From: Symbiodinium natans
Taxonomy: Eukaryota > Sar > Dinophyceae > Suessiales > Symbiodiniaceae
Assembly (NCBI GenBank): GCA_905221605.1
Contig: CAJNDS010001890.1
Span: 434,001 to 498,000 of the forward strand
Length of the DNA: 64,000 nt
Reading direction: 5' to 3'
Part shown: positions 42,129 through 54,700 of the stretch, in pieces
Position numbering within the stretch: position 1 is the first letter of the stretch
Layout: each line of letters begins with the position of its first letter
The notes under the pieces: model-generated
What the model was told of the DNA's origin: nothing
What the model saw: only the letters and a program-made list of their open reading frames with translations
Databases searched by the model: none
Position numbers and translations under genes: made by a program

Positions 42129-43999
42129 ACCCAAAACCCTATGCCTAACCCTAAACCCTAAACCCTAAACCCTGAACCCTAAACCCTAAACCCTAAACCC
42201 TAAACCCTAAACCCTAAACCCTAAACCCTAAACCCTATAAACCCTATAAACCCTATAAACCCTAATCCTAAACCCTAAACCCTTAGCATAAGCCCCATAA
42301 TGAGGTAAAATCGTGTGAAGTCCACAAAAAGACCACGTTTTCAGCAAGGAGGAAGTCGCACCCAGCAGTCGGCGCCGATGGACGCACACCAGAAAGAACC
42401 ATGGAAAGCCACCCCCGTTGCCGACCCGTCTGCAGGGTTTAGGGTTTAGGGTTTAGGGTTTAGGGTTTAGGGTTTAGGGTTTGGGGTTTAGGGTGTAGGG
42501 TTTGGGGTTTGGGGTTTGGGACCAGGGTTTGAACCTGGGGTTCTGCTTTGCAGTGGATTCAACTTCAGAAACATTCCGTAGCAGCATGGTGTATGGCTCT
42601 CATTCCCTAAACCCTAAACCCTAAACCCTAAACCCTAAACCGCCTAAACCCCTTGATCCCCTCAACAGCAAGCCCTGAGTCCCGCCCTCGCCCGGCCTGG
42701 CATGGCGTGGCGAAGCGGCATCGGAGTCTTCGTGGGAACCCTTGGAGGACTGCCGCGCCATGCCCATGCACAGCGCGGCCAGCTCGGAAGTTTTGCAGCC
42801 CGATTACAGGCTCGAGCCAGGCGCACAGGGGACAAGATGGGCGCAACTCGCCCTAAACCCGAAACCCGAAACCCTAAACCCGACATCCTTGTGGTTTAAG
42901 ACTTGTATAGAGCTTTGGGGAGCAAGGCATGATGAACATTCATCAAGGTCTGCAGATCGGCTCGAGTCTTTCCTGCGCGTTTCTCGGTTTCTGGGCTTCT
43001 TCTAGTCCCCCCCTCATGGCCTTGAGCCACGGAGAGCACACGCTCGGCGGGAAAGAAGAAGATCTTTCATGTGGGACGCCCAGACAGCAGCCCCACTATA
43101 ATGAGGGCAGCGGCAGGGCGTTGCGAGGATTTATCCCGCAGCCTCTGCACATCCCGAAAATGAAAAGTCTTGACAGTCCGGCTTGTTAACTGGCTTCTGA
43201 TGCTGGTTGGCAATCCTTGGCATGGCAGGCAAGCAATTTTCAGCAAGGGGAGCCTGTCAGCAAGACTTCAGCATTGTTCTTGCACCCGGCCCCTCTAATG
43301 ACATTCGGTATGCTGGTATTGAAAAGCTGCTCTGAGCCTGATGGTGTACAGGTTGTTCCACCTTTCAGTTTCAGGTTTGCCTTTATTGAGGGCTTCGGGT
43401 CCGAACACGATGCGGAAGGGACGGGACAAGAGGGCGTGGGTGCTCCTGAAGTCCACCTCCGTAGTCTAGAAGCCCCTGCTAAAATGGCACAGGAACTTCC
43501 GGATTCAAGAACATTTCAACAACATGACATGAACAATGGAAACACCACCCCCGTCACGCGACAACTCGCTCTAGGTCTGTCTTAAACGCCCCTTTCGCAG
43601 CCCTTCGCGCCCCAGCGAAACCTTTTGATGGCCGAGAGACGAGCTGCACCAGGCTCTTTCTGCTCCGCGCCTTCGTCTTCATCATCAGTCTTTTTGCTGG
43701 GTTTCGGGTTTAGGGTTTAGGGTTAGGGTTTAGGGTTCATGCGCAAGTTGGCAGAGTATTGCTTCCAACGAGCCTCTCTGACGACATTGGGTAGGCTGGT
43801 CAGATCTCGAATCCGACCTAGGCTTCTGGTCCATGTTGTGGGCATCCCTGTTTAACCGTGAGCCTACACAATCTGCCTGGTAGCATAGAACGCCTCCGGA
43901 TTTACGATTCTGCGAAGATTGAAAATCCAAACTGCATCACTTCAACCTTTAACCCGAATCCCTGACCCAATCCTTGACCCTTCCTAGGATTAGTTTCGA

Positions 44000-45832
44000 C
44001 TAAGGCACAGAATTTTCGGCAAAACTCTCCGGCGCCTGCTGAAAGCTGAGCTCCGAGTCGTTGGAGGATCCGCCTTGATCAAGAGCCTGCTGAGCCTGCT
44101 GCAACTCATCGTTGGCATCCTCGGAAACCTTGGGCGCAAGAGGCTACAGACGGCTCCTGCTCACAATTCTTGATATCTGTGTGTTCATGCAAAAACCTGT
44201 CGCAAACTCCGATTTGAGGTATTCTACGCTTGCAAAATCAATTGGCTTCAAACCGTTTCGAGAAGCGGCGGTCGCAGGGAGCTCATCATCGCCATCCTTG
44301 CGCGCTTGACTATCAGGTATGCTGTGACTCTATGATGCGTCTAGCAAATTTTCGTTCAGGGTTACAGCCGCAGAAGAGGGTGTCCTTCTTGAGCTCGTCG
44401 ATTCTGATGCTCACAACATCAGGGCAAGCCGCATCTGTACCGAAATTGTCCATATCGAGCTCCAGGTCGCAGATTCTGACGGCATAACCTGCCAGCCGTA
44501 TTTGCCCTCAGACTGCAATGAACCTGAAGCCTGGGCCCTGCTTCTAAAAGATGCCTCTGTTCAATGCCGAGCCTGCAAATAGCCATGTGCTTAGCAGAAG
44601 GCTGCCAAACTGGGTCACGAGCTGACCGGCTGTTTGGGCTGCGTACAGCATGGCATAGGCAGTGATGCACGCGCAGAAGAACGCTTCTGAGCGTCTCTCT
44701 TCCTGAGCTGCGGCAAGGCCCGCAGCCAGTGGACATGAATATCCTTGTGCTTTGGGGCTGTGACACAAGCGAAAACTCGGTGAGAAAAGGGGTCCCTCAC
44801 CTCAGAGAAACCTCACGGGGTAATTGCCTAGCTTCTTCTATGAACTCCAGGAGGTCCTCCCGCAGCAGGCCTCGCCCCACACTCTCCCGTATCGCCTGCA
44901 CGGACATGCGCGATATTTGGAAGAGTCATAGCAATAGCAAAAAGAGACTATGCAAAGCTCGCAGCAGCCATACATACTGTAGAACATGGTAGAACCGTAG
45001 AACCTCGAAAGCATAAATCTGTCATTATACGAAACACCTCCAAGCGGGCCTGCCGGAGGTTCCAAGGGGGCAAGACGGCCAATTGCTTAAGAGCACTGCG
45101 AGTCACGATGAAGGCCGTGACGGAAGCAAAAGCGTAATGCTTTGCGGACAGCACATCGCTGAGTGTCTTGACGTCGAGGCCGATGTCCAAAATCAGCAAC
45201 GCCAGTGTTTGGAGCAGCCCTCCTCCTTGCCAAGGCCAGGCGAGAAGGACGACGGGCCGGAGACTGGGATCCACGTCGCGGAATCTAGACGGCAGCGGCT
45301 GCTTCTGAAGCAGCTCCTCTATCGCCTGCTGTGCCCTTGTCCTTTTGGCCTGCGCACGCTGCTTCCTGATAGTCACATCGAGCCACGGGAGCCGGTGCTG
45401 CACACAGCCGACCGCGGGGACCAAGCGCTGAACACAGTTCGCAAGCCATGCACAGAGCAGACATGTAGAGTACAGGATGAGGAAACCTGGAAGGAGACGG
45501 TCTAGCACCATGTTGAAAATGTCAACTGCTGTGATATCTGGTGGGGCCCATCCAAATAGCCAATCATCGGCAAGCTTGCTATTCCTCCACTCATTGAAAT
45601 ACTTTGAAGCGACCCATTCAGAAATGATGGGGTTGACCGCATATTCGGCGAACCACTTTAGGGGCTCAGCGACAGCGAATTCTCCACCAAGGAAAAAAAC
45701 CCAATAGGCAACGAAAGTCGCGACAAAGAACCCTGAGAGGGCCACTGTTCGAAGAAGGGCAGCAGCCTGACTGGATGCACTCTGGTTCGTCTGAACCATT
45801 TTTGGACCTCTTGAATAACTGAAAGCTTGCAT
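44000..45832 (-). CDS. Multi-exon membrane protein of unknown family, copy 2
   Basis: Exon 1 45832-44978 with GTATGT donor after it. The final coding stretch (PKVSEDANDELQQAQQALDQ onward) ends at the TAG at 44000. Internal exons correspond to copy 1, including EERRSEAFFCACITAYAMLY near 44715-44560 and RICDLELDMDNFGTDAACPD near 44480-44345. Exon 1 differs from copy 1 at residues 42-75 (YWVFFLGGEFAVAEPLKWFA), where copy 1 is three residues shorter. Conservation of reading frame with different third bases in exon 1 supports a functional coding role in both copies. Later exon boundaries remain tentative. Confidence 0.6.
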
Positions 45833-46783
45833 AAGCCCGTAAATGTAGCAGTCAGCTTATTAAAGCACGAGCCAGCTGAAACCCTCAACCTGTCAGTGCC
45901 CGTCAGCACACCGCAAGCATGCCAGTTCGTCTCTAGGCAGGGCAGATGTCTGTCATCCTGACTTGCCTGGCGCAAGTGCTATGTAGTTGCGATCGTGCTC
46001 CCTTCAATAATTGGAGGTGGCGCTGCACTTCTGGAAGCGGGCGCTAAGATTTTTGGCTTTTGTGCGACTTCTCAACCCCCACATTCCTTCAGGGGCAGGC
46101 GAAAACTTCTTTCCAGACGACGGTCATTCCGTGGTGGCCCGTGCTCCTTTTAGGGTTTATAGGGCCCATCTTTGTCCGAATTGTCATTTTAGTGGGCATT
46201 CCTGCTAAAGCTTTGGATCCCATTAGCCCGCACTGTTGAAGAATTCGCATTGGCACTGGAATTTTTAGACGTTAGACGCTGGCACAAAACAGCGCTCGAA
46301 TGGACAGACTAAATGATGGCTGACAGCAGGCCTGCTGTGGTGTCTAGTGGCGTCTAGATTCCAGACTGACCAACTTTACTGGACAGCGGCGTGATCTCTG
46401 TCCAATGTGCCATATTTACCCCCCCCCCCCCCCCATGATACAGGAGAGCCATGCAATGGCCAGCCACCACGTTCCGACCAACTTCGCTCGTGTAGTTTGC
46501 CGCACTCGGCCCGACTATAAACGTCAGAGGTTCCAAAAGGGACCTCCTTTCCCTCCCCAACGACCCCTAACATGGAAGTTCTTTAGTTTGAGAACCGATT
46601 TCATGCGCTGGGTATTGGGTCCTGCATGGGGTCTAGTGACCCCGCAGGCTGCCCAGGAAATTCCCGGATGACTAGAAACCCAGCAAGCAGGCCGACGCAG
46701 CCGCCGTGCAGCATCTGCAATTGCATACTGCATACAGTGGACATGTCAATAATAATAAGACCGTCTGAGTGCCTACAGGGGCT

Positions 46784-48619
46784 CTAGAAACCAGAGCTGG
46801 CCTGTGGCAGAAGGCCCTTGGCCCCCGTGGTCCCCGTGGTCAGGATGATCAGCACCGGGCACTTCAAAACTTCCCGAACACCGTGAACGCGAACTGCCGG
46901 AACAGCGTACAAGAAGAAGACAACGGGTAGCCACAAAACCCACCGTACCAATAACAGCGCGAAGCCCAACCAGAAGACAGCAATCAAACTTTCCAGCCAC
47001 CGCCACAGTCTCAGGAATGACGTACGCTCTGCCAATGCTTGGCATACCACGAGTCGAGCACCCTGCAAGAATGGGTCTAAAACGTCCCTTTCCTCCTCCG
47101 GCGACGGACGTGGCTGCACTTGGCCTGGCCTCTGCATCAATTTGCTGATCAGATGCTCAAGGCACACGGCTGCAAGCGCTGCACTTGCAGCAGAGATGAA
47201 AGTCACCCATGCCAGCCAGTCTGCCAGCAAGGCCACCACCCAGTCTTCTGGTTTGCTGCGAGATTCCAAGAAGTCCTTCATGGCCAAAAGAATGTCAGCG
47301 AGCGCTACTTAGTCTAAACAGCAGGGGTGCAAGATCACACAGCCACTGAAAGTCGGTGTCTTAGCGCATGAGATTGACTTGGTGTATAGTGGAGGATTTG
47401 GGGATTTATAGGCGCACGGAAAACCCGTTTGCCTGTCCTTTGCTTCAGGATCACGAAGCTTGCTCACAAGGGCACCAAAGTTGTCAGCCCAGCTGGGGTT
47501 ACCACCGCAGCCATCGAGCCAAAGCTGCAAGTGTTGCTTTCGGAGAGACTCTGGAGAACTGCACTGAAGTTCGGCGGCAGCAGCCTTCCAGGATTGATCA
47601 ACCTCCTCTCCGATGCAAGCGCTAGTTACGAGGATAATGCACGACAGGCGGGACGTGTAGGATTGCCGCGGCGCCATGTTCATAAGCAGTAGTGCCACTT
47701 CCAGAGTCGAAGCCTCGTGTAACGGTGCAATGCCATATTGGTTCGGAACTGTCAGGGCTTCGGGCCAACGCTCCAGCAGCAACTTCACGAGCTCGACACT
47801 GCCACTTGCGGCTGCACCGTGCAAAAACGTGTTGCCCCAGACGTCGGCAACGTTCAACCCCTCCGGCCACCGGTCCAGCAGCAATTTCACGAGCTCGACA
47901 CTGCCACTTGCGGCTGCACCGTGCAAAACCGTGTTGCCATAGTTGTCGGCAATGTTCAACCCCTCCGGCCACCGCTCCAGCAGCAACTTCACGAGCTCGA
48001 CTCTGCCACTTGCGGCTGCATCATGCAAAACCGTTTTGCCAGAGTAGCCGGCAACGTTCAGCCCCTCCGGCCACCGCTCCAGCAGCAACTTCACGAGCTC
48101 GACACTGCCACTTGCGGCTGCACCGTGCAAAACCGTGTTGCCCCAGACGTCGGCAACGTTCAACCCCTCCGGCCACCGGTCCAGCAGCAACTTCATGAGC
48201 TCGACACTGCCACTTGCGGCTGCACTGTGCAATGATGTCCGGCCATAATAGTTGGCAACCTTCACTCCATCGGGCCGACCTTCAAGGAGAAGCTGCGCAA
48301 CCTCCACGCTGCCGTTCAAGCATGCTTCGTGCAAAGGCAGGTTGCCAAACTCATCCCTTTCTTGTGCGCCTGCAGGCCAGGCAGCCAGGAGCAGATGCAC
48401 GACGTCCAGGTCACCTTGAGAGGCAGCCAAGTGAAGAACGGTTGATGTGATCCACTCAGCATCCTTTCTGTACATCATGTCATCGGGGCCAAGCTGGCTG
48501 CTGTTCAGCAGCCTCTGAACTGCATCTGCATCGCTGCTGTTCACAGCTGAGAGCAGCTCCTCCTTCGTGGCGGCCGATGTGGCCATGGCGCATAGGCAAA
48601 ACGCGGCCCAGCGGCACAT
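46784..48619 (-). CDS. Ankyrin-repeat/membrane protein, copy 3 (two exons)
   Basis: Exon 1 48619-47425, intron 47424-47305, exon 2 47304-46784, with the same splice-site bases as copies 1 and 2. There are seven ankyrin repeats plus a partial one, the fewest in the array. Repeats carry copy-specific starts (DVWGNTVLHGAAASGSVELV, GYSGKTVLHDAAASGRVELV). Upstream of MCRWAAF a CAA codon is changed to TAA (plus-strand TTGCCTTAAGC near 48670), closing the longer frame that copies 1, 2 and 4 keep; this favours translation starting at 48619 or at MATSAATKEELL. Exon 2 appears identical to copy 2 while the 5' part resembles copy 4, so the gene is a mosaic. Confidence 0.78.
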
Positions 48620-48799
48620 TTCCCGCACTGCTTTGCAGCTTGGGAAGGAAAAAGCCTGCCGGTTGCCTTAAGCAGAAATGCTGGGCCCCGCGGTGTGGAC
48701 GATGCAAGGCATGGAAGGGCTATGCAAGCGCACAGCCGCCGTTTTCTACATCTTGGCCTGCAGGCCTTGCCTCTTTTCAATACTTCGGAAGATCTTGTT

Positions 48800-51700
48800 C
48801 ACTGAACTGCTTGCTAAGATTTGAAGGCGAAGGGTTACTGGGCTGCCGCGCAAAGTGCCTCAAGACACTTCGCAGGTCAACTGCAACCGGCGTGCAACGT
48901 TTGCCCTGCCGCCGCCATGCTGGGCCACCAGAGCGAAGAGGAGCGCAAACGCCAGCCTGTTTCGGGGGTTTGGGGAGTCTCAGGGCCTTGCCGGGCCCCC
49001 CCCCCCAAAAAAAAAATAAGGAATACTTGCGCCTTAAAGTACTTCCGATATAGGGACTTTGGGGCCCACGTATAGAATAATGAGGTACATGGACCCCTAA
49101 ACCCTAAACCCTAACCCGAAACCCTAAACCCTAAACCCTAAAGGACACTTCGGGTTTAAAGTAACGAGGTACATGGACCCTTAGGGGGGAGTTGAAGATC
49201 CGATGGCCTCCAGTGGCGGCCGTCCCCTGCCACAGCGCCTGGTAGCCACGTATAGGGTTTAGGGTTTAGGGTTTAGGGTTCAGGGTTGTTTAGGGTTTAG
49301 TTTAGGGTGTACTTTTGGGGGGGTTGGAGGGGTTTAGGTCTGGAGGGTTCGAACGCGAAACTCCCTAAACCCTCTAACCCCAAAATCCCCCAAACCTGAA
49401 TCCGAAGAGAAGTGGCCTCTACAGAACCCCCCTGCCCCCAGCCTATCGCTGCACTGGTAGCCACGGCATCCTAGGCTGGCTCACCGAGATCTAACGCCAA
49501 GCCCTTAAGCCTTGAAAACAGGTGCCCATAGGCCCTAAATCCTGCACAGTCCTTGAGCCCCACATTCCACCTTAAGCTGAGCCTTACACCGTGTATAAAC
49601 CTTGCGAGCAAGACCTAAACCTTATGAATCTTATGAATCCTTAAGCCCTGAACCGCTCAACCCTGAGCCCTTAACCCCGCAGCCTACATTAGGCCCTTCT
49701 TGGCTCGGGAATCTGTGGCCGGAGCTTCGTGACGTAAAGCTTCGGGAGTTGCATTCCAGGCGTAGGAGGGTAGGGTTTGGGGTTCGCGGCTTCACAGTAT
49801 GCACACCGCGATGCCTTCCTGCCTGCCTGCTGCCCATCTCTGAAAGAAAGACCCCAAATTCGAAAAGGGAAGTGTGCTTCTGCCCGACACACAGTTAGTT
49901 TCCTGCAGGAACCTCCATTAACACCTTGGACGCTGAAATGAAGTCCTTTAGGATTTTGCAAGTGAAAGGCTCACGTACCTCCCAAAATGGCCCCCTTGGC
50001 AATCCCAAAGGATCCTAAACTCTAGCCCTAAACCCTAAACACCAAACCCAAAAGATCCCCAAAACAATTCCCAAAGCAACCCCCCAAAAGATCCCAAAAA
50101 ACCTTTCCTGAAAGCAAGCCCTCACATCAAGCCCCTCTTGGGCACCCCTAGGGAGATGCAACGTTAAGAATGCAAGTTGCTAGGGCTTGGCGCCGGTCCT
50201 GAGGCTGAGGTTGGGATAGCGGGTTTTATAGCGATTTAGGGCGTGTTCAGGGTGCAGGGGTTGTTTAGGGCTAAGGGGTTGTGTAGGTTTAGGGCGGAGG
50301 GTTGGTGGTTCGGGCTGTGCAGGAATCGGGATGTTGAGGTCGTTTGGTGCCGACGTTTGCAGGGAAATGGAATCACAAACAAGCATGCTTCCAAAACTCT
50401 AAACTCTAAACCCTGAACCCCTGTTAGACTAGGAAGGGTAGTCCGGAATCTGGACGAGTGTGAGAATGCTGTGGGGTGGGACCAGATTGCCAGATTGCCA
50501 AAACCCGAAATGAGAACCCCAAATCCGAAAACCTCACCCCCGAAGCACGACATCCGTCGCACACGGGAGTCACTACCAAAAACAGCAGCCGAAACCCTAA
50601 ACCCTAAACCCTAAACCCCAAACCCCAAACCCTAAACCGAAACACTAAACCCTATAAACCCTTGGAGGATTGGGATTTCGGGTCTAGGGCTACAGTTTGG
50701 GCACTGAACCACAGCCCGGGAGTGCTTGCTTACAGGTCTGCAGGGTTTTGCCTTACTTCTCCAATAACCAAGGGGCAACAAGGTTAAGCTTTATTGTTCC
50801 TACTAAATAAGGAAACCCAAAAGTTTAAAGTTCAACTATTGGCTAAGTAAGTTGCTAAGCCCCTAAATTTAGGGCCCTAAAACCTTCAACCCTAAAGCCT
50901 GTGAACCCTCTAGAAAAACCCTAAACCCTAAGCCCTAAACCCTAAACCCTTATGAACCCTCATCAACCCTGTAAGCCATCATAAACCCTGTAACCCCCGA
51001 ACTTACAAACCCGAATTAAGCCCAAACCCTAAACCCTAAACTCTACACAGACCGAAAAGCCCCAACTGCTGAGAAGAGCTCCGCCAGCTGCCAGAGGAGG
51101 GCCAGGGCGGCTGGCCAGCGCCTCCGCTGTGCAAGCCTGGCTCCAGGAGGGGTTCGAAGGTTCCTAGGGTTTAGGGTTTAGGGTTTAGGGTTTAGGGCTA
51201 GTAGGGTTTTAGAAAGGGTTTATGGGTAGTTGGGGTGAGGATCTGGGATGTAAAAGCTTGGGGTTCATGGGTATTAGGGTGGAGGGTTTCGGGTTGGGGG
51301 TTTATGCGTTGAGGGTTGCAGGTTTGCTTTTCTTGGCTTGCGCTTCGACAGTAGGGCCTACGCACGCCTTGGCCAGCTAAGGTCACAATGAGGGATTCTA
51401 TATGGAAACCCTAAACGCTAACCCACAAATAAATTCCCTTCAGTTGGGTTTTCGTTCGCAACTGTGAGATAAGCATGTGTCCACTACACAAAAGGTTGAG
51501 GGTTTACCCAACAGCTCCAATGTAGTTCCTTTTTGGGCTAGTTCTAGGGGATTCTAGCATACTACCCCAATAAGGGACTACATAGGAGCCTGTGGTTTAG
51601 GGTTGAGCGGTTGGGTTTTAGGCTTTATAGGCTCTGGGGGCTTATAGGGGCTTCAGGACCTCCGAGCTTTCGCTTTCGCGTCCTGGCATCCTCCATCCCT

Positions 51701-54700
51701 AAAAATAAGCCCTTTGTTGCTGAGTTCATAACCCCCCCAAAAAAAAGTATGCAGTTTATAGGCGATAAGAGTATCCCAAAAAGTGCGAAGTGTACTCATT
51801 CAGCAACTAAAGGCCCTATAAAGCCCCCAAAACAGCTCAACAAAAAAAACGCGGATCCCACTGGAGATATGTTAGGTCTCTAGGCCGGTGCACAGGAAGA
51901 ATGAACAGGGCTTCGTGTTTAGGCTTTAGGGGATCAAGCCATAGTAGGCATAGGGAATGCTTTTGGGATACTCCTCCTTCAACCCCCCCGCCCCCCTGCT
52001 GAAAGGGGTCGCCTTATACCGTGTACAGAACCTAAACAGGAACTGGACGCACACAGATCAGCTCGTGCAGTATGCGCAAAACGAACCCCAACACGGCAGG
52101 CAAAGCTCTTGAACACAAAACAAAATGCCCTCGAAGCATTGAAAACCTACTTGGAGGTTCACTGGTACTTGTAACCCCAATCATAAATCTATAGTTATAA
52201 CCTACTTAGGGGGCTTCGGGTGCTTACAAGTACAGTTATAATTGGGGCTATAAGTCCCTAAACTCTAAACCCTAAAACCTAAACCCTAAACCCTAAAACC
52301 CCTTAATTGGGGCTATAAGTACCCTAAAACTCCAAGTAAGGCTCTCGGTTTCCCGACCCTCCACGCCTCTGAAGGCGGCTGGTGTGCCTGCAAAGGGCCG
52401 CCTCCCAACGCCCACCTGCGGCATGCAGGGGCAGGGTTTAGGGTGTGGGTTTAGAGGTTTGGGGTTTAGAGAGTAGAGGGTTTAGGGTTAGGGTTTAGAG
52501 GGTTTAGGGGTTAGGAGTAGAATGACGAAAAGAGTCTGCAAGCGGACCCCGGGCTCAGAACAGTCCTCATAAAGGCTTGACACGGATGCATTGTTCGGTT
52601 GAGGAATGCTTTTTCTGCTTCTGGATGCGCGTGTCATGGCTTGAAAGGTCCATGATTCGGTGTTGTTAGGGCGCATTTCCCTCACCGTGGGACGTCGACG
52701 GCTCTCGCCAAAAGCTTCTGACATGAAACTAAACCCTACATCCTGTAGCCAAGGTTGCCCACAATGTGGACCCCCCTGGTCTTCAACTGTACTAGGCCCA
52801 ACCTTCTAACTCTTTAATCTACTTTTTTGTGGGTTGAAAACGAAAAACCTGGTTTCTCCTCGTCTTGCGGGAATAACCTGGATGTTTTGCAAAAACTGGC
52901 TTCTGGGGATTTTGACCCGTATTTTCGCCGTAATTTGCCCATATTTTCCCGTAGTTTACCCATGTTTACCCGTAATGAGAAGCCTGCTAGGGAAAAACCG
53001 GGTTTCTCTGAAAGAAACCTGGTTTTCTGAGCAACCCGAAAAATGTAGGCAAAAGATGTTCTAGGAATACTCAACACCCTAAACCCTGAACCCTAAACCC
53101 TAAGATCTAAAATTCTAAATCCTTTAAGGCACTAACCGAAGCCTCTGGCAGTGGACCAGCCTTCTCTGAAGATCAGCGAAGGCAGGGAAACCGACGGCAT
53201 ACTCCTCGGGCAGAGATGCACGGAATCGACAGATGTACAATTCAAAGCAAAGGATGCATTGTAAGAAGAGGAAGCGGAAACAACATGTGTGAATGAGATG
53301 TGCGAATAATGGTAATGATAATAATACTGCAATAAGAATAAGAACAATGATGATGCAATAGCCACAGCCACAGCCACAGCCACAGCTTGCATGCAGACTG
53401 GATCAAGGCAGCACCACCACCGCTGGAACTCCCGATTCCATCGATCACAGAGCATGTGTCTTTTTGTAGCACGGAAGCCTCTTACGGGTGCTCGTGCCCC
53501 CATCCTTCGGCCAAGTGCGCAAGCCTTCCCGTAAACCCTAAACCGTAAACCCTTAACCCTAAACCCTAAACCCTAAATCAACCCCAAACCCTACACTCCC
53601 TAAAATAAACCCTCCGCCTGGCGTCTCTGGTGAAACTCGGCTACGGGTTTCAACTTGTACACGCCAATTGCCCTTCGACCTCAAACAGTGAGTCTACCCC
53701 TAGTTTCCAACATCCTAAACCCGCCAAGTTCAATCCCGAAGCCGGTGAAAGCCAAAACTGCAAAACGTCTCTGAGCACAATGTGGTCACTCAACATGCGC
53801 ACCACTTGCGTGATCCCTTTAGACCTTGCGTTTTGAATCTCAAAATCTCAAACCCGTAAACCCCGAAGCCCATACCCTAAACCCTCGACAATCCCGAAGC
53901 CGGTGAAAGCCTCCACGCCTGAAGTCCCAACTCCTCAACTTTTCTTGTTTAGGCTTGGTTAGGGTTTAGGGCTTACAGGTTGAGTTGAGAGTTTGTTAGG
54001 GTTTAGTTTAGGGCGAGCTGGCCTGTGTCACCGCCACGCGCATGTCATGCATGTAGCCTGGGCTGGCCACATGGGGTGTCCATTTTGTCAGCTGGCCGGC
54101 TGTTTCAGCGTAGGGGGTACACCCTAATTAAACCCGATGTCCTAAAACCCTAAACTCAAAAACCCCCAAAACCCTATAACGCTAAATCCCTAAAACCCTA
54201 AAACACACACCCCATAACCTAAAAACCCTAGACCCTTAACACCCAAAACCCCAACGGGGTTTTGCGGTTTCTGTGGAGTTGAGGGACTTATACTTAAAGG
54301 CTTTAGTGTTGAGGGCCCTCCTTTTTGGCCACCTCGGAAGAAAGCTCCGGCAGCAGGACCCTACATCCAGGCCCCACTGCAACCTAAATCCTCAACTCTG
54401 AACACTCACATCAAAACCCGAAACCCCATAACCCCTATACTCAATCCCGAAACCCTGAACCCTAAACCCTGAACCCTAAACCCTAAACCCTAAACCCTAC
54501 TCACCCCTACAAGTGAATCTTCCATGAGCTTGAGATCCTGGCAAACCCGTGAGCTCCGAAGCCGGCATCGTCGAAGCTTGTGGTTTAGGGTTTAGGGTTT
54601 AGGGTTTAGGGTTTAGGCTTTAGGGTTTAGGGCTTGGGGTTCAGGTTTTAGGGTTTGGGGCTTCGGAGGCCTTTTCTTGGGTGGAGGGAGCTCCGTACAA

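Larger units (their letters stand above)
41491..42423. mobile_element. Unit-2-specific 933-bp extra segment
   Basis: Units 1 and 3 read CTTCGGTAGTGACCCGTCTGC without interruption (near 26615-26635 and 55415-55435). Unit 2 breaks after GGTAGTG (41490) and resumes at ACCCGTCTGC (42424). The extra segment holds a TTTAGGG tract (41554-41632), a C-rich repeat (41780-41884), a 94-bp hairpin element (42035-42128) and CCCTAAA units (42140-42290). I see no obvious target-site duplication, so it could equally be a deletion from units 1 and 3. Confidence 0.6.
33890..43999. other. Gene-poor stretch of unit 2
   Basis: Same order of islands and telomere-like tracts as unit 1 (for example 37500-37950, 38275-38735, 38820-39185, 42650-43170). 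Differences: shorter CCCTAAA tract near 37103, single copy of the island that is doubled in unit 1, a 0.93-kb extra segment at 41491-42423, and a C-run of about 19 at 35421-35440. I call no gene here. Confidence 0.6.
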
